The notes beneath the pieces were generated by a model. The model was given only the letters and a program-made list of their open reading frames with translations. It made no database searches and was not told the origin of the DNA. A stretch of 64,000 nucleotides of DNA from Phyllobacterium zundukense (GTDB lineage Bacteria; Pseudomonadota; Alphaproteobacteria; Rhizobiales; Rhizobiaceae), in NCBI RefSeq assembly GCF_002764115.1, contig NZ_CP017940.1, positions 3,880,501 to 3,944,500 on the forward strand, written 5' to 3'. Both the position numbers and the translations under genes were made by a program. Positions 48,615 through 57,777 of this stretch are shown here, in pieces (within the stretch, counting starts at the first letter, position 1; every line of letters starts with the position of its first letter).

Positions 48615-50048
48615 ATGAAAATTCCAACCAGTCTGACATCCGCGGCGCGCAGCACCCTTCTGGGTTCGCTGGCGTTGACCGCATTCGGTTCACTGGCTGC
48701 GTTCGCTCAGGAAGCCGCACCAGCTGCAGCCGAAGCCGCCGCCGCGGCGCCAGCCTTCACAGTAGATAAGGGCGACACCACCTGGATGATGCTATCCACG
48801 GTGCTTGTGCTGTTGATGACCATCCCGGGCCTCGCCCTGTTTTACGGCGGACTTGTTCGCTCCAAGAACATGCTTTCTGTTCTCATGCAGGTCTTCACCA
48901 TTACAGCCCTCGTGATGCTGATCTGGGTATTTTATGGATACAGCCTTGCATTCACCCCTGGCAACGCGTTCTTCGGCGGGTTGTCAAAGGCGTTTCTTGC
49001 CGGCGTCGACGTAACGACGCTGTCCGAAACCTTCACAAAAGGCGTGGCCATCCCTGAACTGGTCTTCGTTGTCTTCCAGATGACCTTCGCTTGTATCACC
49101 CCGGCACTTATCATCGGAGCGTTCGCCGAGCGCGTTAAGTTCTCCGCAGTTGTTCTGTTTGTCATTCTGTGGGTTACGTTCGTCTATTTCCCGATCGCCC
49201 ATATGGTCTGGTTCTGGGGCGGTCCAAGCGCATACTCGGATCCGTCGGGCCTGATCTTCAGCTTCGGCGCAATCGATTTCGCAGGTGGCACAGTCGTTCA
49301 CATCAATGCCGGTATCGCCGGTCTTGTTGGCGCACTGATGGTCGGAAAGCGTGTCGGCTACAAGAAAGACATCATGGCGCCACACTCCATGACAATGACC
49401 ATGATCGGCGCATCGTTGCTGTGGGTCGGCTGGTTTGGTTTTAACGCAGGTTCGAACCTCGAAGCAAATGCCTATGCAGTACTCGCCATGGTCAATACCT
49501 TCTTGGCGACCGCTGCCGCCACGGTGGTCTGGATCCTGCTTGAATCCTTCCTGCGCGGCAAAGCATCCATGCTTGGTGCTGCCTCGGGTGCAGTCGCTGG
49601 TCTGGTTGCCGTCACGCCGGCTGCCGGGTTTGCTGGCCCGATGGGCGCCATTGTACTCGGCGCGGTCGTGACCTTCGTCTGCTACTTCTTTGTCGCGGTT
49701 GTGAAGAACAAGTTCGACTATGATGACAGCCTCGACGTTTTCGGCATTCACTGCGTTGGCGGCATCATCGGTGCTCTCGGCACAGGTATCCTCGTCAATC
49801 CGGCACTGGGTGGCGCTGGCATCGTCGACTACTCGACGGCCGACTTCGCGGCCGGTTACGCAGGAACTGCAACCCAGCTTTGGGCGCAGTTCAAGGGCGT
49901 GGCGGTTACGCTTCTGTGGTCCGGCATCGGCAGCGCGATCCTTTACAAGATCGTCGACCTGATCGTCGGGCTGCGTGCGACCCCCGAATCCGAGCGTGAA
50001 GGTCTGGATCTCACCTCGCACGGTGAAGCTGCCTACCACGCCTCATAA
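48615..50048 (+). CDS. amtB: Ammonium transporter AmtB
   Basis: A 477-residue channel. It has a signal peptide (LTAFGSLAAFA-QE, about residue 34), an Ala-rich leader, then eleven helices beginning TTWMMLSTVLVLLMTIPGLA. Pore features include GLVRSKNMLSV, the twin-His region GGTVVHINAGIAGLVGALMV and DVFGIHCVGGIIGALGTGIL. The C-terminus (ESEREGLDLTSHGEAAYH) is the GlnK-docking tail. AAGGAGATAATA before the ATG is strong. A terminator follows. Confidence 0.96.
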   Translation: MKIPTSLTSAARSTLLGSLALTAFGSLAAFAQEAAPAAAEAAAAAPAFTVDKGDTTWMMLSTVLVLLMTIPGLALFYGGLVRSKNMLSVLMQVFTITALVMLIWVFYGYSLAFTPGNAFFGGLSKAFLAGVDVTTLSETFTKGVAIPELVFVVFQMTFACITPALIIGAFAERVKFSAVVLFVILWVTFVYFPIAHMVWFWGGPSAYSDPSGLIFSFGAIDFAGGTVVHINAGIAGLVGALMVGKRVGYKKDIMAPHSMTMTMIGASLLWVGWFGFNAGSNLEANAYAVLAMVNTFLATAAATVVWILLESFLRGKASMLGAASGAVAGLVAVTPAAGFAGPMGAIVLGAVVTFVCYFFVAVVKNKFDYDDSLDVFGIHCVGGIIGALGTGILVNPALGGAGIVDYSTADFAAGYAGTATQLWAQFKGVAVTLLWSGIGSAILYKIVDLIVGLRATPESEREGLDLTSHGEAAYHAS

Positions 50049-50070
50049 ACTGTACGTGATGACAATGACG

Positions 50071-50104
50071 ATGGGCCCGGTTTTCCGGGCCCATTTTGTT
50101 TTGG
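50071..50104 (+). terminator. Rho-independent terminator of glnK-amtB
   Basis: ATGGGCCCGG-TTTT-CCGGGCCCAT stem (50071-50094) followed by TTTGTTTTGG, 22 bp past the amtB stop. Confidence 0.88.
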
Positions 50105-50116
50105 GGCGCTGATTAC

Positions 50117-50145
50117 CTCCCACAACGGGAGAGATAATCGGCATC
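50117..50145. repeat. Dispersed palindromic repeat, copy 2
   Basis: CTCCC-ACAA-CGGGAG with AGATAATCGGCAT after it. It is the second copy of the element at 36154-36182 (two mismatches in 29 bases), located between amtB and ftsK. Confidence 0.7.
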
Positions 50146-50282
50146 GACTTTTACCGCTTGCTAATTCCTGCCCGACCACCCTCCATGGTTAATGGCCCCT
50201 TAACCATCCGCGTCTTAACGTAGGAATCAAATCTGCGGCACCGTCACAGCCGTCAATATGCGTTCACGTGGGACCGGATTTC

Positions 50283-52916
50283 ATGCGTCAAGGATACTCA
50301 GCGTCTTATGCCATTGAAGACGAGCGGCACGGGTTGACCGGCATCTTCCGCAGGCAGATTCACATCCTTTGGGGGCTGGCGCTGTTTTGCTTTATTGCCT
50401 TTGCCATCGGCAGCCTGGCAACCTGGAATGTCACTGACCCGAGTTTCAGCCATGCCACCTCCAATCCGGTGCGCAATGCGCTCGGATATCCCGGTGCGGT
50501 CTTCTCCGATCTTGGTATGCAGTTCTTCGGACTTTCGATGCTTGTCGCGCTTATGCCGGCGCTTTTCTGGGGCGGGCTGTTTTTGACCGGACGGGGTGTG
50601 GACCGCATGCCAAGTCGCATGATGGCCTGGTTCGGGGCGTCGCTCATGGCAGCAGCGATGGCCGGTTGTTTTGCGGTTCCTGAGAGCTGGCCGATGCCGA
50701 TCGGCCTCGGCGGCGTCTTCGGCGATATGGTTTTGAAGATTCCAGCGATCTTTATTGGCACATTTCCCCGCGGCGGCCTTGCGATGATCCTTGTCGCCAT
50801 TCTGGCCATCCCGACCCTCTGGGTCTTCGCTTTTGCCAGTGGCATTACCTATCGTGACAACGAACCGGCTATGCCCAAAAAATCCACGCGTCATGTGGCG
50901 GAAGAAGATGATTATGATGATGAGGAAGACGAGGATGAGGGCGGCGGTCTGCTTGCCCTTGGTGCTCTCACCCATTGGTTCCTGAGCACGAAGGCACTGA
51001 TCCGTCGCATTTCCGGGCATGGTGCGGGTCTCTACAACGGAGCACGCCGTATCGGTGCCCGCCGTCACGAGGACGATTTTCTCGATGATATCCCGGTTTC
51101 GCGCCAGAAAGCAGCATCCACAGGCGCACGCCGGGAACCTGGATTCTATGACGAAGCGCCGCGGATCGAGGCACCATCTATCGACATCGGGAATGACTTC
51201 GATGCCCGGTCTGATCGTTTTGATCCGGTCGCGTTCAGCGATGAGGAGGACGACATCGACGATTGGGCACCGCAGGCCGCACCCGCAAGGCCAACCGCGA
51301 TGCCGAACAAGCCGGTTGCCGCCCGCATAGATACGCCGGCACCAGCGCCAAGGGCTGGAGCGCGCATCCAGCGCGAAGCCCAGGCCTCATTGATTAAATC
51401 TGATGCGTTTGAAATGCCGTCGCTGCACTTCCTCAGTGAACCGAAGAATGTCGTCCGCAATCCATCTCTCTCCAAAGAGGCGCTTGAGCAGAATGCGCGG
51501 CTTCTGGAAGGCGTGCTCGAAGATTTCGGCGTGCGCGGCGAAATCATCCATGTTCGTCCGGGTCCCGTCGTCACACTTTACGAACTGGAGCCTGCACCCG
51601 GCATCAAGTCTTCGCGGGTCATCACGCTCGCCGACGATATTGCCCGCTCGATGAGCGCCATAGCCGCGCGTGTCGCCGTTGTGCCTGGACGCAACGCTAT
51701 CGGCATCGAACTGCCGAACCAGACGCGCGAGATGGTCTATTTGCGCGAGCTTCTGGCAAGCCGCGACTTCGAGCAGACGAAGACCAAACTGGCTCTTGCC
51801 CTTGGCAAGACCATCAATGGCGAAGCGGTTATCGCCGATCTGGCAAAAATGCCGCATCTGCTCGTCGCCGGTACCACCGGTTCGGGTAAGTCCGTTGCCA
51901 TCAACACCATGATCCTGTCGCTGCTTTACCGGATGACGCCGGAACAGTGCCGTTTGATCATGATCGATCCGAAAATGCTGGAACTGTCGATCTATGACGG
52001 CATTCCGCATCTGCTGACCCCGGTCGTCACCGATCCGAAGAAGGCCGTGGTGGCGCTGAAGTGGACGGTCAAGGAGATGGAAGACCGTTACCGCAAGATG
52101 TCGAAAGTCGGCGTGCGCAATATCGACGGCTTCAATCAGCGGGTCGAGCAAGCGCACAAGAAGGGCGAGCGCATCGCTCGCACGGTGCAGACCGGTTTCG
52201 ACCGCGCGACGGGCGAAGCGGTTTACGAGACCGAAGAACTCGACCTGAAACCGATGCCCTATATCGTCGTCATCATCGACGAAATGGCCGACCTGATGAT
52301 GGTTGCCGGCAAGGACATCGAAGGCGCGGTGCAGCGGCTGGCGCAGATGGCGCGTGCTGCCGGTATCCATGTGATCATGGCGACGCAGCGCCCGTCGGTT
52401 GACGTAATCACGGGTACGATCAAGGCAAACTTCCCGACCCGTATCTCGTTCCAGGTCACATCGAAGATCGATTCACGAACCATTCTTGGCGAGCAGGGCG
52501 GCGAACAGCTGCTCGGCATGGGCGATATGCTCTACATGGCTGGCGGCGGCCGTATCCAGCGTGTGCATGGACCATTCGTGGGCGATGACGAGGTGGAAAA
52601 GATCGTCCAGCATCTGAAACTGCAGGGCGTTCCGGAATATCTCGATTCAATCACCGAAGAGGACGATGAGGATGAGGGCGGCGGTCCTGCCGGAACCTCG
52701 AATCTGGAAGATTCCGACGACCCCTACGATCAGGCGGTTGCAGTTGTGCTTCGCGACAAGAAGGCCTCTACCAGCTACATCCAGCGCCGGCTTGGCATCG
52801 GTTATAACCGCGCCGCCTCCATCATCGAGCGCATGGAGCAGGAGGGACTCGTCGGCCCTGCCAATCATGCGGGCAAGCGCGAAATTCTGGTACCGACAGA
52901 GGATGATGAGTTTTGA
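50283..52916 (+). CDS. ftsK: DNA translocase FtsK
   Basis: An 877-residue septal DNA pump. The N-terminal quarter has four membrane helices ([15 protein letters not shown], then [17 protein letters not shown], and two more). A charged linker of about 200 residues follows. The motor has Walker [21 protein letters not shown] and Walker [18 protein letters not shown], then [20 protein letters not shown]. The C-terminal gamma winged helix, [20 protein letters not shown], reads KOPS. ATG 50283 is chosen; a GTG at 50268 is in frame. Two acidic DE-rich runs occur, in the linker and before gamma. Confidence 0.96.
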   Translation: MRQGYSASYAIEDERHGLTGIFRRQIHILWGLALFCFIAFAIGSLATWNVTDPSFSHATSNPVRNALGYPGAVFSDLGMQFFGLSMLVALMPALFWGGLFLTGRGVDRMPSRMMAWFGASLMAAAMAGCFAVPESWPMPIGLGGVFGDMVLKIPAIFIGTFPRGGLAMILVAILAIPTLWVFAFASGITYRDNEPAMPKKSTRHVAEEDDYDDEEDEDEGGGLLALGALTHWFLSTKALIRRISGHGAGLYNGARRIGARRHEDDFLDDIPVSRQKAASTGARREPGFYDEAPRIEAPSIDIGNDFDARSDRFDPVAFSDEEDDIDDWAPQAAPARPTAMPNKPVAARIDTPAPAPRAGARIQREAQASLIKSDAFEMPSLHFLSEPKNVVRNPSLSKEALEQNARLLEGVLEDFGVRGEIIHVRPGPVVTLYELEPAPGIKSSRVITLADDIARSMSAIAARVAVVPGRNAIGIELPNQTREMVYLRELLASRDFEQTKTKLALALGKTINGEAVIADLAKMPHLLVAGTTGSGKSVAINTMILSLLYRMTPEQCRLIMIDPKMLELSIYDGIPHLLTPVVTDPKKAVVALKWTVKEMEDRYRKMSKVGVRNIDGFNQRVEQAHKKGERIARTVQTGFDRATGEAVYETEELDLKPMPYIVVIIDEMADLMMVAGKDIEGAVQRLAQMARAAGIHVIMATQRPSVDVITGTIKANFPTRISFQVTSKIDSRTILGEQGGEQLLGMGDMLYMAGGGRIQRVHGPFVGDDEVEKIVQHLKLQGVPEYLDSITEEDDEDEGGGPAGTSNLEDSDDPYDQAVAVVLRDKKASTSYIQRRLGIGYNRAASIIERMEQEGLVGPANHAGKREILVPTEDDEF

Positions 52917-52925
52917 TAACGGTGC

Positions 52926-53009
52926 CGTAACGTAACGATTTTTCGGTACGTTATGGTATCATCGGAATCCAAGCATTACATAACGTTGAAATAACGCAGT
53001 TACGTAACG
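52926..53009. repeat. TAACG-rich repeat and TTACGTAA palindrome before lolA
   Basis: An 84-bp stretch contains CGTAACGTAACG (52926-52937), TACGTTA (52947-52953), TAACGTT (52981-52987), TAACG (52992-52996) and GTTACGTAAC (52999-53008). In all there are at least six TAACG units in both orientations. It lies between ftsK and lolA, 97 bp before the lolA ATG. This looks like a multi-site operator, but no matching regulator is known to me. Confidence 0.6.
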
Positions 53010-53106
53010 ACTTTGAGGAACAAGAAACGGGGTTCTGCCGTTTCTTAGCCATACTGAAGCCTAACTGGTTGTTTAAACGCTAGACATGACGACAGGAGAA
53101 ACGACC

Positions 53107-53778
53107 ATGACACAGACAAAAGCACCGGTGCGTACAGTTGGCTCGCTTGCCAGGGCTTCTGCGGTCGCGTCCATGATCGGCATGGGATTACTGCTCGGCG
53201 GCACAGCCGCTTTGACAACCCCGGCTTTTGCCCAGGCAGCGCCTGCCGGCGTGAGTGCGGCGCAGGAGATTGCCAACAAATTCTCGAGCGTCAAAACGCT
53301 GACTGGCGACTTCGTCCAATTCGGTCCGCGCGGCGAACAGACGGAAGGCACGTTTTATATCGAACGGCCGGGCAAGATCCGGTTCAACTACAACAAGCCA
53401 TCGCCGATACGTGTCATTTCCGACGGAGATTCGGTGGTGATCAACAATCGCAAGCTCGACACGTGGGATCTCTATCCCCTGTCGAAAACACCGCTGAAAT
53501 TGCTCCTCAGCGATCAGATCAATCTTTCCGGCGGCAGGGTCAAGTCGGTCAAGCAGGAGTCGGACATGACGACGATCGTGCTTGGTGACAAGTCGGTCTT
53601 TGGTAATTCGACGATCACGATGATGTTCGATCCGAAGTCCTATGATCTGCGGCAATGGACGATTACCGATGCTCAGGGCCTCGATACGACGGTGATGATC
53701 ACCAATGTCCGCACGGGTGTGCGATTTGCTGCGGACATGTTCAAGATCGACTACACCCGCATCGCAATGAAGAAATAA
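53107..53778 (+). CDS. lolA: Outer-membrane lipoprotein carrier protein LolA-like
   Basis: A 223-residue periplasmic chaperone. A signal peptide ends near TPAFA-QA (about residue 43), which is long. The LolA fold shows in KTLTGDFVQFGPRGEQTEGT, FYIERPGKIRFNYNKPSPIR, VISDGDSVVINNRKLDTWD and PKSYDLRQWTITDAQGLDTT. It ferries lipoproteins such as Omp19 across the periplasm. ATG 53107, with AGGAGA at proper distance, is used rather than ATG 53086. Confidence 0.92.
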   Translation: MTQTKAPVRTVGSLARASAVASMIGMGLLLGGTAALTTPAFAQAAPAGVSAAQEIANKFSSVKTLTGDFVQFGPRGEQTEGTFYIERPGKIRFNYNKPSPIRVISDGDSVVINNRKLDTWDLYPLSKTPLKLLLSDQINLSGGRVKSVKQESDMTTIVLGDKSVFGNSTITMMFDPKSYDLRQWTITDAQGLDTTVMITNVRTGVRFAADMFKIDYTRIAMKK

Positions 53779-53878
53779 CCGTCCGCGCATCTGTGGATGA
53801 TAGCTCTTTCGGTTTTCATTCTGATGAACTTCGAATAGTCTCGCGGCAACCTCTTACAATCCGCGAGCCCAGCTTCCC

Positions 53879-54685
53879 ATGCCTTTTTCCGTTGCTACCT
53901 GGAACATCAATTCGGTGCGCCTGCGCTTGCCGCTGGTTCTGCAATTCCTGGCGGACTACCAGCCGGACGTGCTCTGCCTGCAGGAGACGAAATGTCCGGA
54001 CGATCTCTTTCCGCGTGAAGCGTTCCACATGGCGGGCTACGAGCATATCGAGATCAGCGGCCAGAAAGGCTATCACGGCGTTGCAACGCTCTCGCGCCGA
54101 CCCTTGACGGAACCGGCCAGGGTCGGCTTTTGCGATATCGCGGATTGCCGGCATCTGAGTACGGTGGTTGCCACCGGATCGAAGCGCCTGCGCATCCATA
54201 ATTTCTACGTGCCGGCCGGTGGCGATGAGCCGGACCCGGAGATCAACCCGAAATTCAAGCACAAGCTCGGCTTCCTCGATGAGATGAAGGCCATGAACGC
54301 CGTCTGCGGCGATGGGCATGCTTCCCTGCTGGTCGGCGATCTCAATATCGCGCCGCTCGAAACCGACGTCTGGTCGCACAAACAGTTGCTCAAGGTTGTG
54401 AGCCATACGCCGATCGAGACCGAGGGGCTCGAAGCCCTGCGCAGGCAAGGCGGCTGGAGCGATCTCATGCGGCACCACATTCCGCCGTCCGAGAAAATTT
54501 ATACCTGGTGGAGCTACCGCGCCGCTGATTGGGCGGCGGCAGATCGCGGCCGGCGGCTCGATCATATCTGGGGTTCTCCGGACCTCGAAAATGACCTCAC
54601 CGACATCACCATCCTGCGCGAGGCACGTGGCTGGGACCGGCCATCGGACCATGTACCGGTCATTGCCCGTTTTAATTTGGACTGA
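53879..54685 (+). CDS. xth: Exodeoxyribonuclease III
   Basis: A 268-residue AP endonuclease/exonuclease for base-excision repair. Catalytic pieces: ATWNINSVRLRL (Asn), LCLQETKCPDD (metal Glu), GYHGVATLSRR, LRIHNFYVPAGGDEPDPEIN, VGDLNIAP (Asp/Asn) and the C-terminal PSDHVPVIARF (Asp-His). DHIWGSPDL and WWSYRA are standard. All active-site residues are present. It converges on the cNMP-binding protein gene across a GANTC-rich gap. Confidence 0.96.
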   Translation: MPFSVATWNINSVRLRLPLVLQFLADYQPDVLCLQETKCPDDLFPREAFHMAGYEHIEISGQKGYHGVATLSRRPLTEPARVGFCDIADCRHLSTVVATGSKRLRIHNFYVPAGGDEPDPEINPKFKHKLGFLDEMKAMNAVCGDGHASLLVGDLNIAPLETDVWSHKQLLKVVSHTPIETEGLEALRRQGGWSDLMRHHIPPSEKIYTWWSYRAADWAAADRGRRLDHIWGSPDLENDLTDITILREARGWDRPSDHVPVIARFNLD

Positions 54686-54701
54686 TCGGTATCTCGGACA
54701 A

Positions 54702-54767
54702 GAATCGAACGGACTTGTGCGATTCCGGCACAGCGTCCCCCGATTCTCATACGAGAATCGTCGATTC
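54702..54767. other. Cluster of five GANTC sites with a CGATTCTC/GAGAATCG hairpin
   Basis: GANTC occurs at 54702, 54721, 54742, 54755 and 54763. A perfect palindrome CGATTCTC-ATAC-GAGAATCG occupies 54741-54760. GANTC is the target of the cell-cycle methylase CcrM in alphaproteobacteria. The stretch lies between the convergent xth and cNMP-binding genes and has no T-run that would make it a plain terminator. Confidence 0.6.
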
Positions 54768-54817
54768 TGGGACGATTTTCTCAATCCAGGCGGGAAATTT
54801 TGTTGTACTGAGGCGAA

Positions 54818-55276
54818 CTAGCGTTCCCCGAACAGATGTTCGTAGCGGGTGATGGCATCGATCATCTCGCTGAGATCCGCGGCGATCTGATCGTGCAGGG
54901 CAGCGGCAATTTCGGGATATTCCTCAAGAATCCGCCGGAAAAGCGAGCGATTGAGCCGGATGACTTCTGTCTCTGTCTCGGCCATGGCGCTGGTCAGCCG
55001 CTTGGTTTGGGCAATGATCGCCATCTCGCCAAGGACTGCACCTGGTCCGACTGTTTTCAGAACGATGCGGCCCGAAGGACCTTCGCGAAACAGGGAAATC
55101 TCACCGCGATCAATGACATAGGCGCAATCGGCGGACTGGCCCTCGCGGTAGAGCTCGCGGCCTTCCCTCAGGACAAGCCGTTCCGTGCCGAAGGCGAGCA
55201 GACGCAACTGGTCGCGCGTAAACGTCTCGAACAGCCCCACCGTCTCCAGAATGCGAATATCATCTTCAATTGCCAT
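54818..55276 (-). CDS. Stand-alone cyclic nucleotide-binding domain protein
   Basis: A 152-residue protein that is almost entirely a Crp-type cNMP domain: LFETFTRDQLRLLAFGTERL, LYREGQSADCAYVIDRGEIS, VGPGAVLGEMAIIAQTKRLT (phosphate-binding cassette) and RLNRSLFRRILEEYPEIAAA. There is no helix-turn-helix or other output domain, so it is not a classical regulator; the long C-terminal helix may dimerise. The cassette keeps GE but reads AIIAQTKRLTSA, with Lys-Arg near the usual Arg position. It lies 38 bp after cenR, same strand. Confidence 0.88.
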   Translation of the reverse strand: MAIEDDIRILETVGLFETFTRDQLRLLAFGTERLVLREGRELYREGQSADCAYVIDRGEISLFREGPSGRIVLKTVGPGAVLGEMAIIAQTKRLTSAMAETETEVIRLNRSLFRRILEEYPEIAAALHDQIAADLSEMIDAITRYEHLFGER

Positions 55277-55314
55277 GCAATTACAGACATATACCTAGAT
55301 TGGCCCCATCAGCA

Positions 55315-55998
55315 TCAAGGAATGAGTTTGTATCCCCCGCTTTCGGTGACAAGTATGGTTGAATTCGATGGATCATGCTCTATTTTTTGTCGCAACCTGT
55401 AGACGTGGGTCTCCAGCGTGTGTGTGGTCACCCCTGAATTGTAACCCCAAACCTCTTCCAGAAGCACGTCACGGGTGATGACCTTACCCCCCGCACGGTA
55501 GAGATATTTGATGATGGCGACTTCCTTCTCGGTCAGGCGGATCTTGCCGCCCTTCGCGTCGATCAGCATCTTCTGCCCGGGTTTGAAGGTATAGGGCCCG
55601 ACAACAAAGGTCGCGTCTTCGCTTTGCTCATGCTGGCGGAGCTGTGCGCGAATGCGCGCGAGCAGGACTGCGAAGCGGAATGGCTTGGTCACATAGTCAT
55701 TAGCACCCGATTCCAGGCCGAGGATCGTATCCGAATCGGTGTCGTGCCCGGTCAGCATGATGACAGGGGCTTTGAATCCTCCCTTGCGCAAAAGCTTTAT
55801 GGCCTCGCGTCCATCCATGTCCGGCAGACCGACATCCATGATCAGAAGATCGACAACCCCATTTCGCGCTGCCTGGACGCCCTTGGTGGCGTTGTCTTCC
55901 TCGATGATCTGGAACTCTTCATAGAGGCTGAGCTGCTCAACCAGAATTGCTCGCAGGTCCGCATCGTCATCGACGATAAGAATGGTACGCGCTGTCAT
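55315..55998 (-). CDS. cenR: Response regulator transcription factor, CenR/OtpR type
   Basis: A 227-residue OmpR-family regulator. The receiver domain has acidic pocket VDDDADLR, phosphoacceptor Asp in LLIMDVGLPDMDGREAIKLL, Thr in VIMLTGHDTDSDTILGLESG, and Lys in NDYVTKPFRF. The winged-helix domain has RLTEKEVAIIKYLYRAGGKV and TTHTLETHVYRLRQKIEHDP. It closely resembles CenR of Caulobacter and OtpR of Brucella, which control envelope and division genes. No kinase gene is adjacent; the family partner is usually unlinked. Confidence 0.9.
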   Translation of the reverse strand: MTARTILIVDDDADLRAILVEQLSLYEEFQIIEEDNATKGVQAARNGVVDLLIMDVGLPDMDGREAIKLLRKGGFKAPVIMLTGHDTDSDTILGLESGANDYVTKPFRFAVLLARIRAQLRQHEQSEDATFVVGPYTFKPGQKMLIDAKGGKIRLTEKEVAIIKYLYRAGGKVITRDVLLEEVWGYNSGVTTHTLETHVYRLRQKIEHDPSNSTILVTESGGYKLIP

Positions 55999-56127
55999 CA
56001 GATCTCCCGCGATTGGAAAGAAGTCGTTGGAATTTAAGTCGAATTATACAGGAAAGAAAGAGCATCGACTTGATATTGCATATGCGGCGCATCAGTCTGA
56101 CATAAAAATGCTTTTTATGAGGCAAGC

Positions 56128-56661
56128 ATGCTGAGCAGGTCCTTGAAACTAATCGATGTTCGCCCCAGGCCAGGCCACAGGAGCCAGGGCCAGATGATAG
56201 CGGGCAACATGATTCTGCGCTGCGCGCTCGGCAAAGGCGGAATCACCGCATTCAAACGCGAAGGCGACGGCGCAACGCCGCTGGCACGGATGCCGCTTCT
56301 CTACGGCTTCAAGCGCCCGGACAAGAAGGTGACGAGGCCGAGTGCCCTGGTGCTCGGAGCGCTGCGTCGCAATGATGGGTGGTGTGAAGTCAGCAATGAT
56401 CGCAACTACAATCGCAAAGTCCGCATACCCTATGGCGCAAGCCACGAGACCATGTGGCGCAAGGATGATCTATATGATGTCTGTATTGTTATGGACTGGA
56501 ACGTCAGGCCGCGCCGCCGTGCCAAAGGCAGCGCCATCTTCTTCCATCTGGCACGCCCGGGGTACACCCCTACTGAAGGTTGCATTGCCTTGAGTCGTGC
56601 TGATATGGATCGGCTCCTGCCCTATCTTTCCGGCAGAACAGTTATTCGGGTGTTGCGTTAG
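56128..56661 (+). CDS. L,D-transpeptidase family protein (YkuD-like)
   Basis: A 177-residue protein with a short YkuD domain. The active site His-Cys pair is in FFHLARPGYTPTEGCIALSR (Cys near residue 153). Upstream are RREGDG-like KREGDGATPLARMPLLYGF and SNDRNYNRKVRIPYGASHET. It belongs to the small-domain ErfK/YbiS-related group common in Rhizobiales. No classical signal peptide is visible, which is unusual for a cell-wall enzyme; it may act on other substrates. GAGG lies five bases before the ATG. Confidence 0.87.
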   Translation: MLSRSLKLIDVRPRPGHRSQGQMIAGNMILRCALGKGGITAFKREGDGATPLARMPLLYGFKRPDKKVTRPSALVLGALRRNDGWCEVSNDRNYNRKVRIPYGASHETMWRKDDLYDVCIVMDWNVRPRRRAKGSAIFFHLARPGYTPTEGCIALSRADMDRLLPYLSGRTVIRVLR

Positions 56662-57329
56662 TGCCTGAAACGCCAGACCGTTGTCTGCTTTACCTCCGAG
56701 TCCTCAAGGACCCGCGTCACCGGAACCGAGTAGACCGCGAGTGATTCGAGGAGATCCTTGGGAAAATAGGATCGGCCCGGATCGCCAACGATGACGCTGG
56801 CGCCGCGTTTTGCGAGCGCGGTGAACCAGGGTACGAGCCGGTCTGCCAGCGGCTTTTCATAGAACACATCACCAGCCAGCACGACATCCCAGCCATCATC
56901 GCTGCCGATCAAGTCATCGACGCGAATTTCAACTGCTGCGTGGTTTGCGTCGGCGTTGAGTGCAATTGCCGGGCGGGCGAAAGGGTCAATATCGCAGGAG
57001 ATGACACGCGTGGCGCCCGCAACCATCGCGGCTATGCCAACGAGGCCGGAGCCGGAGGCAAAATCGAGGACGACAGCGTTTGCGACTGTCTGCGGATTAT
57101 CAAGGACGTAGCGTGCCACGCCCTGACCTCCAGCCCAGGCAAAAGCCCAGAAAGGCGGGGGTAAGCCTATGGTTGCCAGTTCATCTTCCGTACGGTGCCA
57201 GAGATCGTGGGCTTCATCGGCGAGGTAAAGCTTGATCTCCGGCACATGTGGTGGTGATTGCAGTGTGGTGTTTGCCAGAACAAACCGGCGATAGCGGCCG
57301 CTGTCTGGATCGAGAAGCGGCTCATCCAT
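56658..57329 (-). CDS. Class I SAM-dependent methyltransferase, ETFB-lysine methyltransferase-like
   Basis: A 223-residue Rossmann methyltransferase. The post-I region is VVLDFASGSGLVGIAAMVAG (about residues 89-108), then VISCDIDPFARPAIALNADA. The catalytic DVVLAGDVFYEKPLADRLVP resembles the DxFY motif of lysine methyltransferases acting on electron-transfer flavoprotein beta; the Agrobacterium relative has that activity. PPFWAFAWAGGQGVARYVLD at residues 57-76 is a family hallmark. It overlaps the 3' end of the L,D-transpeptidase gene by 4 bp. Confidence 0.85.
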   Translation of the reverse strand: MDEPLLDPDSGRYRRFVLANTTLQSPPHVPEIKLYLADEAHDLWHRTEDELATIGLPPPFWAFAWAGGQGVARYVLDNPQTVANAVVLDFASGSGLVGIAAMVAGATRVISCDIDPFARPAIALNADANHAAVEIRVDDLIGSDDGWDVVLAGDVFYEKPLADRLVPWFTALAKRGASVIVGDPGRSYFPKDLLESLAVYSVPVTRVLEDSEVKQTTVWRFRH

Positions 57330-57338
57330 GGGGTTGCG

Positions 57339-57767
57339 TCATTCGGGAGCCGGATCCAGTCCACCCATGCGGCAGACTTCTTTCCATTCCTCCGGCGTCA
57401 CCGGCTGCACCGATAGACGCATGGAGGTGACCAGCGCCATCTTTTCCAGTCTCGGGTTGGCCTTGACATCCTTTAGCGTCACCGGGATTGGCACATCCTG
57501 GACGGCGCGGATATCGACGCATTCCCAGCGGGGATCGTCGGTGGTCGAATCGTGATGGACGAGGGCGCAGACCTCGACGATACCGACAACTTCCAACCCT
57601 TCATTCGAATGATAGAAGAAGCCTTTATCACCAATCTGCATGGCCCGCATATTGTTGCGTGCGAGATAGTTGCGCACGCCGGTCCACTCGGTGCCCTTGG
57701 TACCAGCTGCCTTTTGTTTGTCCCACGACCATGCGTCGGGTTCGGATTTGAAAAGCCAGAATGCCAT
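57339..57767 (-). CDS. EVE domain-containing protein
   Basis: A 142-residue protein built from one EVE (PUA-like) domain: FWLFKSEPDAWSWDKQKAAG, TEWTGVRNYLARNNMRAMQI, GDKGFFYHSNEGLEVVGIVE and the C-terminal LVTSMRLSVQPVTPEEWKEV. EVE domains bind modified bases in DNA or RNA. It is encoded just after a YciI gene and 10 bp before the methyltransferase, all on the minus strand, so they may form one unit with tsaD-gpsA. Confidence 0.92.
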   Translation of the reverse strand: MAFWLFKSEPDAWSWDKQKAAGTKGTEWTGVRNYLARNNMRAMQIGDKGFFYHSNEGLEVVGIVEVCALVHHDSTTDDPRWECVDIRAVQDVPIPVTLKDVKANPRLEKMALVTSMRLSVQPVTPEEWKEVCRMGGLDPAPE

Positions 57768-57777
57768 TTTGGGAGCC

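Noticed and set aside
50920..52690. Repeated GAGGACGAGGATGAGGGCGG-like DNA in ftsK, considered as a duplicated insertion
   Set aside because: Both stretches are in frame and encode acidic linker segments of FtsK. Low-complexity coding is sufficient explanation.
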